A DNA stretch of 64,000 nucleotides. Source: Parasponia andersonii (taxonomy: Eukaryota > Streptophyta > Magnoliopsida > Rosales > Cannabaceae). A program made the translations under genes and the position numbers. Positions 12,531 through 24,500 of the stretch are shown here, in pieces. Location of the stretch: contig JXTB01000782.1 in NCBI GenBank assembly GCA_002914805.1, positions 62,001-126,000 on the forward strand, in the 5' to 3' direction. Below the pieces are notes generated by a model that saw nothing but the letters and a program-made list of their open reading frames with translations, was not told the origin of the DNA and made no database searches. Every line of letters begins with the position of its first letter. Position 1 is the stretch's first letter.

Positions 12531-15500
12531 ATGGGACTTTTTGATGGATTGCCTGTCTCTCCAGATAAAGCAGTAAGCCAAATTAGTTAATTTTTTTCTG
12601 TCCATTTGCAATTAGTTTCCTCAGTTGCGGGCATTGGATTTGGAGCTTGAGTTCCAGTTTTGATGATTCAAGTTTCAACCCCTCCATTGAATGGTATTCT
12701 AACCCCAAATTTTGGACTAAATACACATGCATACATGATTAGCAATGGAACCTAAAATGAAGATTTCAGAAGATATTTTACAATCATAATACCTGACATA
12801 TTATTCTTGGTTTCATGAATGCCAAATTTTAATATTTTTTGTTTCTCTAGAATTTAAAACACTTGGCCTTACCTTTCAAAAATCGTGAGACACAACACGT
12901 GTTCTCCCTATGATTGTGTAATTTGAATTATCTTTTATTTGAAGTCTACCAAAATGAAGGAATGAACATTATTAATGATCAACCAAATCTTAATCTTTGT
13001 CATTTGAATTCTACCAAAATTTACACTTCCAAGTACTTCAGCACAAAAACCTGAATTATTTGTTACACTGTTTGGTTTTATGTTTATCCCACTGGATACA
13101 TCAAGATATCGTTGGGCTTCGGACACAATTGCTGCTTAGATGGCACAATCTTGTTTTCCAGAAATGCAAACGTGTACCTGGAACTACGTATTTTAGTGAA
13201 TACTCTCTTACCTACCTATCCAAATGTACATGCATGTGTTCTAAATGTGATGCAGTGTAAATATGTTTTGGCCTCTTTGGTAGTTGATTCTGTACATTAA
13301 GAATCAAAAAAAGAGGAAAAAAAAGGTCATTGTAGAATGCTGCTCTCAAAAGTTTTTATTTTTATTTTTTTCCATTATTTTCATTATCTAATCTTTGATA
13401 AGAAATCCCATGCGCACATATATACATAAGAATTGAGAAAGATGGTAATGTGCTGATTATGGTTAAATCTTACTTATGCTTAAGAACTGATAGAACCCAC
13501 TGATAGAATGATTCTATTTGAAAATGTGTACCAACTTTTGATTAACTTAAAACCATCACATTGTGATTTATTAGTAAGTGAACTGAATTGTACATATAGT
13601 AAATTATGTTATGGTTAATGTAGTATCTGAGGGAAGAGCTTTCACGAATAGATGAGAGCTGGGCTGCGGCACGATTTGATTCATTACCTCATGTTGTCCA
13701 TATTTTAACATCTAAAGATCGTGAAGGTGAAGTTCAGTTTCTGAAGGAACACAGTGATGTTGTTGAGGAGGTTGTGGATGAAGTAGTGCATGCTTATCAC
13801 AGTGGCTTCAACAAAGCAATTCAAAACTATTCCCAGGTCCGTCAATAATTCTAAAAGATTGATTAGATGTAAATGCCAATCTATTCTGAGCATTTTCTGA
13901 ATATTTAGGATTTCTATTATCCCTGATATTAGAAAATGATTTCTTATTGGTACTTGGTACTTTTTTTAAGGAAAATTGATTGTTTTTTTTTTTACTTAGA
14001 ATTGTACTTTTTTTTAAGGAAAATTGATTGTTTTTTTTTTTACTTAGAATTGTACTTTTTTTTAAGGAAAATTGATTGTTTTTCTTACTTAGAATTGCTG
14101 GATTTTGGGCTTCTGGAAAGCCATTTGTTGTTATCATTAGAATAAAAAAAAACTTCAATGATGATAATCTCATATGTTGGTTTTCAACTTCTTTTGTAAA
14201 TTTATTTATTTTCTGGGTGATGGGGTTTGGTAATATGTGAAACAACTAGTGGCTCTTACATTTTGCTTTTTTCCAATATCTGTTAAATCCTTTCAGATCT
14301 TGCGTTTGTTCAGCGAATCTACAGAAAGTATTTCTGTCTTAAAGGTTGATCTGGCTGATGCAAAGAAGTGTCTTAGTGCTCGTAGTAAACAGCTTCATCA
14401 GTTATGGTATCGGTCCGTGACATTGCGGCACATAATTTCCCTATTAGATCAAATTGAGGGCATAGCTAAGGTTTGTCTTGATTTCTTGTTTTCAGATTAG
14501 ATGCATTTCATCTTTTTGGTCAACAACAATTTTAAGCTCTTGGTTTAAAGTAATCATGATGTGCGTGCAGCAATGTGCTTGAATTACAATTGTGTTTTCT
14601 TACTTATACATAAATACCTGTATGACGACAAAACCTGCCTCAGGTTCCAGCTCGTATTGAGAAACTCATTGCAGAGAAGCAATTTTATGCTGCTGTTCAG
14701 TTGCATGTTCAATCAACATTGATGCTTGAGCGAGAAGGACTTCAGACAGTAGGTTTTCCAACTTTTGTTGGTACTATTTTTTTTTTAAATTTTTTGAAGG
14801 GATTGGGGGGGAGGGGGGGGGGGGTTGGGATGGGGTGAGGGTGTGGCATACGTACATTCTACCAAATAATACATCTATTACTTTGATGAGGCGTACCGAT
14901 ATTCTCATCCAATAACTGCAATCCATACTGTCGCACAGAGATCTAATTTCCGACCTCCTACTTTTGCATGAACTTTAACAATTATTTGGATTTTGGACCA
15001 TAAGTACTGCATTGTCCATGAGCTGATGCATTCGAAGTCTCACCTCTTCCTTCTGTGATGTTTTTTGCTTAATACCATCAATTACAGGACTTGTAGAAAA
15101 TTCTTGTTTTCCAATAAAACATAAGTTTTCCTTATTTGTTTCCTTTTTGGGTTTCTTCATTATAATTTACTGCCCGAGTTATGTCCAGAATACTTGTTAA
15201 GTGATATGTATCAATGGTATTAATTCTTGCTATCATGGCCCAGGTTGGTGCCCTTCAAGATGTTCGATCGGAGTTGATGAAGCTGAGAGGAATCTTATTT
15301 TATAAAGTTTTGGAGGATTTGCATGCACATCTTTACAACAAGGGTGAATATAGGTACTAACTTTCATTTTTCCCTTGGTGGTTTTATTTTGTGTACTTGG
15401 CTAGAAGTGGAACTACCTTGTATAGCCTAAATAATTAGATTTTAGGTAAAAGAAACTGTACTCTAAGTATATAGTTATTTAAGGGTTCAGAAGTTTCACT

Positions 15501-18500
15501 GAGTAACACTCTAAGTCACCATTGAATTATTGTATAGTTAGTTTAATAGATGCTCATATTGGACTTTCATTCGCCCTTGTTATTGTTATAGTTGCTTGTA
15601 ACTTTCTGAGACACGTTATTAACCTGCTTATTGTTGCGTTTACTAAATTCCATTTCAATTAATTTGGAAGAAAATATATACATATATATAGGTTGCCAAT
15701 CCCGTAGTTATTTTTTTTTTAACCATTGGATCATCATCTAAAGGTGATCCAACGGCTATAATGAAGTGTATGAAAAGATGTGCATCATTAATGTTATTTC
15801 TCTCTTACTTTTTGCTATAAAAAATGTGCATGATAAATTTTGATTGGTAAAAATGATAGCTATACAGGTAAAAAAAAAAAAAAAAACCTACTGGATTGGT
15901 GCCCATATATATATTTGTGTGCTTTTGTTTTTTTTTTTGTTTGTTTTTCTTTTTCTTTTTTTCCACTTAAAATTGTGCTGGGTTGATTCTTTCTGCAGCT
16001 CAGCTTCCTTCCATGAAAAGGATGACGAGGTACCAACCACCACAGCTGTTGCACTTTCAATGAACAATGCACAAACTCTATCTCGAAGAACCAGGTTATT
16101 AAAAGGTGACAACCAAGTCGGCATACATGGAGATGGATCATATAGGGCAGCTTCTGTTGATGGAGGGTGAGTTTTAAAAGTACTCTGTAACTTCGTAAAA
16201 CTTCTAGATACCTTTCTCAGCATCCCCTGGATTGTGGATGATCCTTAAGTTATGTAGAACTAAAAATATTATGCTGTCTATTACAGTTTCTTACTTCCTG
16301 TTTTACCACTAGTTGTTTGAATTACCGTGCACCAAGATTTTTTTAATGTTAATTAGTGATCTCTTCTCTCTGAATTAACTGTTATAAAATTCTTAAGCCA
16401 TCTGCAACAATTTCTCCCTTATCCTAACATTGTTGATTTTGGAAAGAAATTAGTTAGAGAAAGATTTCAAGTCTTAAGTAAAAAGAGTAAATTGATAAAG
16501 CTGAGGGCTATAACAACAAAGAATAAAAGGTTTTACATGCACTAGTGTATTAAATCATTTAGATCTTGTTGTAGATATCTTATATATCCTTTCTGAATTT
16601 TGAAAACCCTGAGTTCAGTTCTTCTTTTGATGGCCACGATGAGGAGGGTGCTTTGGAACTGCATGATGAAGTTACCTTAGATGGGCATGCAACATCGGTG
16701 AGGGTAAATGGTGGTGAGGGTTACCCAAAGGATGTCAAAACTGTTTCTCGTCAATTGCCAACATGGCTTTCAAATTCCACTCCAGATGAATTTCTTGTAT
16801 GAAACTGCTATTATTATTTCATATTAGCTTTTCGTATGAATTAAACAGCTTCTGGATTGACATTTTAGGGCTATTCTTGGATGTAGGAAACAATGAAAAA
16901 GAGCAATGCCCCACTTCATGTAAAGTATCTCCAGACCATGGTTGAGTGCCTTTGCATCCTTGGCAAAGTTGCTGCTGCTGGTGCTATGATCTGGTTTGTT
17001 GTCTTAAGTGTAACACTTCTCTCTTTCTACTTGAAGCGTTTGATAGAATCTATATTCTCTACATTTCTTTCAAGAATTGTTGTTGTACTTGAATGATGTT
17101 ATCTTGCACGTGGACTTGTATATGAAATTTCTTTCTTTGTTTTTTCTCGATTGTACAATCTTCTACAGCCCCTCTTTTTCCCCAAGAAAACTTTTATGTA
17201 GTCTGCATTTTTCTGCACAGTGCTTTTGCTCTTGGTTGGTTTATCTGTATGATATCATAATTATTGCAATTTTGTTACAGTATTTTTTTAAGATTAGGTA
17301 ATTGACTTGGCCAAATAATAAGTTTGCTAGAATCCTAATTTTGATGATGATCAACTTCGTATTTTTCTCCTTCAACCAGCCAAAGACTGCGACCTACAAT
17401 TCACGAGACTATCACATCCAAGATTAAAGTCCATGCTGAACTTGTTAATTCTTCAAGGTATGGCATCAGCCATACTGCCCGTACTGCTACACCTGGTCTA
17501 CATTTTGTGAAGGGACAGTTAGAAAGCTATCATTTGCCAAAGCAGAAGCGTCAAAATGGGATATTGTTAGCAGGGACCCTATCGACTGTAAGCCCTGTCT
17601 CACCTGTGATGGCTCCCACAGGGAAAGCACAGGCTGCAGCGAAAGAACTTTTAGATTCGATTTTGGACACTGTTGTTCGAATATTTGGTGGGACAAAAAC
17701 TTTCCATTTTCCTTATTTATTTTTTTGTTTTTTCCTTTTTCTTTGTTTTCAGATGTTGATACTAATTTTTCTAGTATAACTGTTCAGAGAATCATGTTGT
17801 TGTTGGGGAGATTTTGGAATCAAAATCTGCTCAGTTTGACAACCCACCAAAGTCATTGCCAATAGATGTTAACTGGAATCCTGATTCTGAAGCATCTCAA
17901 GTTACTGGAGGCTACAGCATTGGATTTTCCTTGACAGTATTACAGGTGATAAACCTATAACCTTTTGGTAGTCAGTGATGGGAAGTAATTTTTTTTTCCT
18001 CAAAAACATTCGTGAAATATTAAACACACACACTAAGCCGCAGATCTCTTATCAACGTTCTCTTTATTTTATTTTTTGACATTGAAAATGCACACTGGTC
18101 CTTAACCTCTTATCAACGATTTTTATACTTTATTTATTACTTAATTATTTGTTTTTCTAATTTTGTTTTCTCAAGAGTGAGTGCCAACAACTCATTTGTG
18201 AGATTCTTCGAGCAACTCCTGAAGCTGCTTCTGCCGATGCTGCAGTACAGACAGCTAGACTTGCAAGCAAGGTTCCTTCCAAAGGCAAGAGGTAAGTAAT
18301 ATTTAATTCCCCTTTCAATTGTTTCATTTGGAATTCCTCACAGGTTCTTTTTTGAGTTAATGTCTTGGGGTTGCATTGCCACTTTAGGGTTGAAATCGTG
18401 TTATTTTAATGCTAAATATTGCAGGGATGGGGCAGAAGAGGGTCTCACTTTTGCTTTTCGCTTTATGGATGCTAGTATATCAATCCCCAATGAGGGTACT

Positions 18501-21500
18501 CTCTCTCTCTCTCTCACACTCACACTCACACTCACACGCATACACACCGCTATGCCTGCACATGCACGTGAGGCTAAAATTGCAAAACCTTGTTGTCGTT
18601 CCCTGTAAGAACTTTGTATTTGATTAAGAGATTGGTTACATACATTGTGTTATTTCTAATTTTCTGATTTTGACATTACTGTGGCATCCTTGAATTTATA
18701 TACGTGGCTTTGAAGATTGTGGTTGGAAAACTATAGTATACGTTTTCATTTATGGGTAAATTTAGAGAGGATCTCTCATCCTCTTAGTTTGTACATTTCT
18801 TGCCTCTTTTTAAATGAAGGTTATGTGTTTCTTCTCCCACCCTCTCACCCCAACAAAAACGGGAAAAAAGAAAAGAAAAGAAAAGAAGATGAGATTTTGG
18901 TTTGAGCTTGATGCTTTTAGGCTCTATAGGTGGAACTCTTTTTAGGTCTTGCCTCTTTTTGGCTTGCTCATGCCCCTTTATTCTCTAATTGTTGAAGGTA
19001 ACATATTCTATAGGTTTGCAATCCTCATTTTTTGTTTTCCTTTTCTGGATGAGGGCAATATTTTGATATATTTCGAACTTTCAACATGTTCGATTACAAT
19101 TTTCTTGTCATTAATGTTTCTGGTGGCTTGCATTCTCCATTCTCTAGGGGTTGATCTAATTCGCCAAGGGTGGAATAGGAGAGGTCCGAACGTATTGCAA
19201 GAAGGTTACGGTTCAGCTGGTGTCTTGCCTGAGCAAGGCATATATCTTGCAGCATCTATATACCGGCCTGTTTTGCAGGTTTTAGACTGTCATTTATTGT
19301 TACCTGTTTCATAAATTCTACATGATGGATTCTCTACTAATTTTTAGTTTTTTGGAATTTTCTGATTTTATGTGCTGCAGTTCACTGACAAAGTTGCTTC
19401 ATTGCTCCCCAAAAAGTATTCCCAGCTAGGGTAAAGCCTGAAACCAGATACTATTTCCACTAAGTTTAGTTATACGTTTGTTTACTTTCTTTCCTTCTTT
19501 TGTTTGCAATTTTTTTGTCTTTCTTGGATAGCTGGATTGGAATATAGGTTGGTTGAAATTGAAATACATAAAAGAGAAGCATCTTGACCTTTTACTTAAG
19601 TCATGTATTTACTTGAATTCTTGAGATTGGTCATGCTTCCAGAGAATAGGTTTTCTGGAGAAATGTTTTACAAGTCAAATATTTAAAAAATGAATGCCAT
19701 ATCTACCAATACCAGGCGACTCCTAAAAGAAATGGCTGATCTGTATGAATATATTAAATTGCTGATTGGGCCTTTTTTTTTTATTTATTTTTTCCATTTT
19801 TGCTATTTTTATTACAGTTGTTACTTATCCGATTTTGAATTGGCTTTACTTTTTCTCTTTTTTGTTTCTGTAATTAATAAATTTTTACTCTTAACTTCCG
19901 AAACTGCAGGAATGATGGCTTACTAGCATTTGTGGAGAATTTTGTAAAGGATCATTTTTTACCAACAATGTTCGTAGACTACAGGAAAAGTGTACAGCAA
20001 GCTATATCAAGCAAGTTCTACAACTATATAACTGGAACACTTAATTTCCATTATTTAAAACATTGTAACATCTTACACTGTTTATAAAATTCAAATGAGG
20101 ACATATGATGTATGAGTTTAATATATCACTGTGTTAGCTTTATTTCCTTTAAGGTCGCTAGGACATTTAGAAAGTGAGGGACTCCCATTTTAAGCCCATC
20201 AAGTACTGACCCTCCAGGGCATATTTTTTTATTGTTTATTTAAATGTGGCAGTATACTTCCATATGTTGAATTGCATCGACACTTTTGTCTAAACCATGT
20301 AAGAGGCACGAGTCAAGGCTTAATGTTCCTAAGAATTTCAGCAATGAGCAGATCTTAGTAGTCAATAATGGAATGCCGATAAGAGTGCATGATAACTAAA
20401 GGACAGCATAACTTAAAAAATGCCGAAACACATTAAAACTGTTCAAAATTATAGGAAATTGATTCTTTGGTTTTCCTTGTAGGGGTTCCTGCTCTATAGG
20501 AAACCTAGAACTGTAGTTGTGCATTGTATACTTGGTCAAGATATTGTTAGATTATAAGTATTTTCCTGTGACACATACGGTTTTTAGCATTACTCCTGTA
20601 TTCTTCTTAGGAATAAAGAAATTGATTTTTGTTGACATCCCTTTTAGGTCCAGCTGCATTCCGGCCCCGAGCACATACAGCTGCAACTTATACTCCATCA
20701 GTTGAGAAGGGTCGACCTGTCTTACAAGGGCTTCTGGCTATAGATTTCTTAGCAAAGGAGGCAAGTTCTAGGCTTTGTCAATTGTATAACATTTTTCTCT
20801 CCAGCTCCATTCTTGGCTGGTTAAAGTTCTGATAAATTTTTTCTTTTAATGAATTAATTGTCGTTTGTGGTCTCTAATTTGCACTTGTCATTTAACTAGG
20901 TGCTTGGTTGGGCTCAAGCAATGCCTAAATTTGCTGGTGATCTTGTGAAATATGTTCAAACTTTTCTGGAGCGAACATATGAAAGATGTCGAACTGCATA
21001 CATGGAGGCAAGGATGTCACACTCTCTTTCATATTAAGATGCTATTGTTTGACGAACTTCATGATTCATATTTATGGTTTTTCCCCCCTTCATTGTTATG
21101 TTTTTTCATATGTGATATTAGTTTATGCTCCCTAGTTTTGTGCTGAAATAAGTAAGGCTACTCTAATTTTTATTGTTGTATTTGTAACCAGTATTTTGTA
21201 TCCACATTCAAGAGGATGTACAAATTAACCTTAAAATGTGGGGTTTTGGAGTCAAATGGTCGTGGAGTATTCAAGAACAATTTACAATTCTTTTTTTTTT
21301 TTTTTTTTTGTTGCATGTTGATAAAACTTATCATAAATCATCATTGCTTTATTTTTTATTCCATATGTGAGCAATATACTGAAATTTACATTGCAAACAC
21401 TAAGATCAATTAGTTTATGTATTGCGTATTATCATTATCTTTTTTTAAACAGGAAGTTAGCACCTTGCTATAAGGCTTAAGAACATTGATGTTATGTGAA

Positions 21501-24500
21501 GTTTAGGAAATGCTAGAATTCAGAAATTTAATCTGTTTCTCTACTTGATACAAAAAACTAGATGGAATCTTGTTGTATGATGCAGGGTGTACGGAGTATT
21601 GATACTCTTTTCTACTACTCATTGACTCTTTCTTTCTCTTGGGTGTTTTGCCCCACTTTTTCCAGGCAGTTCTTGAGAAGCAGAGTTATATGCTTATTGG
21701 GAGGCATGATATTGAGAAATTGATGCGACTTGACCCAGCAAGTGCTTGTTTACCAAATGCAGTTGGTCAATCAAACGTTAATAGTCACACCACTGATGCT
21801 GAAACTGTTGAGGTCGAATTAGAACTTTGCGATTTATTGTTGAATTTGCGGCCTATTAAGCAGGTATTTGTATTGCTGTTTGATATTCCATATTAATTGG
21901 TCCTCTATAAGTGTGTATGCTTTTTTTTTTTTTAATCAAGAAAGATTATTTTAGTTTCTCCACAAAATCTTTGGTGCATGCGGTTTTGCAAAGATTATGC
22001 ATTATCTTATTTTGTTCTTTTCTTAATTGTGTAATGTAGGAGAATCTAATCCGTGATGATAACAAACTTATTTTGCTTGCTTCACTGAGTGATTCATTGG
22101 AGTATGTTGCAGATTCAATTGAAAGGCAAGTTGTTTCATCTGGTTAAATTAATTTTTTTTTCCCCGGTAGTTTTTATTGTGTGCAAAGGAATGCTATGCA
22201 AATTTAGGAACTTAATTTGATCTAGAAACAGGCGGATTTTTGCTTGATGTGTCCTTGTGTTTTTCTCCATGCATCAATAAGTTTCATATTGTACCTTTCA
22301 AGTATTACTGATGCAAATTGCTTGTCTGGTATTCTTCGATGATAGTTTTGGTTGCATTTCGAGATTGAACTCAGTCATTGTGGAAACAACATATCTGGTA
22401 TCTAGTCATCGTTTTGTTTCTCTGCATGTGCAAATGCCATTATCTGTTGCTGCCTTCTTGGCAGCTGGTGTATTAAATGTGCAGTTTTTCTTTTAAAGAA
22501 GTGATGTAGAATCATATGAGAAAAGAAGAGAATTGGTAGAAAAGCAAGGGATGAAGAGAATTAGGGCAGAAACAGAATAGGTAGAAAAGCAAAAGAATTA
22601 GATCAAGAACCCAAAGAAAGAAGAACCATAGAGGGAGAAAACTCAATAATTATTCATTAATTCATCATAGTCTGAAAAACAATTACATAACTAAGCCTAT
22701 TTATATATAGACAATTAGATTCAACTAGAAAAGTAAATACATTCTAGAAACTAATAGAAACATGAAATTTAAATCTAGTTACCTAAAACTAAATAACTAA
22801 TAATAAATCTAAATAATCCTAAATAATAATAACAATAGAATTTCCTAATATGTTTATTTCATGTCTACATCATTCTCCCTGGGATCGAGAACTCGACTCT
22901 GGTGAGTTAAAACTCAAGTACGTCATAAGCCAATAAGCTGAAGCGACAATTCCAAATCTGGAGTTTTGATGAAGAGGTAGGATCTTGAAACTGGAGACTT
23001 CTTCACTCCGAAAAAAAAAAATCCAAGCATGGACTAGACTTGATGATGTGATGAGGCAATTCGTCATATAAACTCATGGGAAAGAGTAGTTGAACCAGAT
23101 CTCGATTGAGCATAGCATAGTGGTGAATTCAGATCTGAGCAGAGGCAGGGAGAGAGATGATTGGAACATTGGTGTTCTAGAGAAGAAGATGACAGTGCGG
23201 CTGGAACTAACTTGCAGATCTAGAGAAAAAAAGTTTTAAGGATAGGCAAAGGAAAACAAACTAGGCTCGGATAGCAATTGATGTAGAATCATCTGAGAAA
23301 AGAAAGAGAATTGGTAGAAAAGCAAGGGATGAAGAGAATTAGGGCAGAAACAGAGTGGGTAGAACATCAATAGAATTAGATCAAGAACCCAAAGAAAGAA
23401 GAAGAACCATTAAGGGAGAAAACTCAATAATCATTTGTTAATTCATCATAGTCTACTCAATAATCATTCGTTAATTCATCATAGTCTGAAAAGCAATTAC
23501 ATGACTAAGCCTATTTATAGATAGACAATTAGACTCAACTAGAAAAGTAAACACATTCTAGAAACTAATGGAAACAGGAAATTTAAATCTAGTTACCCAA
23601 AACTAAATAATTAATAATAAATCTAAATAATCCTAAATAATAATGACAATAGAATTTCCTACTATGTTTATTTCATGTCTACATCAAGACGTTTGTTCTT
23701 TCGCTTGATCACGTTAGTATCTTTAATCACGATGTGGCAATATGCTCGAGTTTCCTACCTCACAAAGATTGTTGGGTTCAGCAGGAGGATGGGTATAAGA
23801 AATAATAAAACAATGAGCCATCTTATAATTTTTTGTCATACGGTATTGAAAGTTAGTTAACAAAACGTTGGAGCTTTACAAGAATATTAGAAAGCAAGTA
23901 CTCTAAATACATCAAAGAATAAAATCTACTCTAGTCCTCAAATTTAACTGAGCAAACAAAATTGAATATCCTTGAGTTCCTTAGAAGTGGAAGCCCATAA
24001 AAATACCAGAACTGCTCTTCTGGCCAAATGAAGCAAAGGTGCCTGCCTCATCAGCAATGCTGATGTTTTGTCATCTTTGCAGTTTATTATCTGTCTTATG
24101 TTTTATTTGTGAGTCTTATTGTCCTCAAAACGTATCTTGCATTCTGATCGGCTCATTGGCTGTGGTTATATGGAATTGTGTGGTAATTTCAATATTCTGT
24201 GTAATTGGTGGGAGAGGAACAGCAGAATTTTATTGGAAATGAATGGATTTGGAGTTCTCTGCGGGAGAGGCTGAAATTTCTAGCCTCTCTCTGGGCTTCA
24301 GTGGCTAAGGAGCTTATAGATTTTCCTCTTCATCTGATTATTCTTAGTTGGAACTTGGATGGCTTCTGTTTCCAGCTCGTTTTCGTTTAGTCATTTTTCC
24401 CAAGTTTGTTTCATTTCTGGAGGATACCCTGTCCTCTTATTATTGCATTCCCTCCTTTCTTAATAAAGTTTTCCGTTCCTTAAATGATTTAAAAAAAAAT

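Larger units (their letters stand above)
22502..23686 (-). mobile_element. TRIM (miniature LTR retrotransposon) in SEC8 intron 19
   Basis: Two direct repeats, 22502-22872 and 23279-23686, each start TGATGTAGA and end TCTACATCA. They flank only about 406 bp of non-coding DNA. On the minus strand the sequence just inside the right repeat (23278-23261, TTGCTATCCGAGCC) resembles a decayed initiator-tRNA primer site. A purine-rich CCAGGGAGAA lies just before the left repeat. The flanks AGAAG (22497-22501) and AGACG (23687-23691) fit a 5-bp target duplication with one mismatch. There are no gag or pol frames. It is antisense to SEC8. Confidence 0.85.

Noticed and set aside
13808-14245. A 145-codon minus-strand frame with repeated NNQFSLKKSTILSKKK-like units
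   Set aside because: It is only the triplicated 47-bp intron repeat of SEC8 read backwards; there is no domain and no conserved start.
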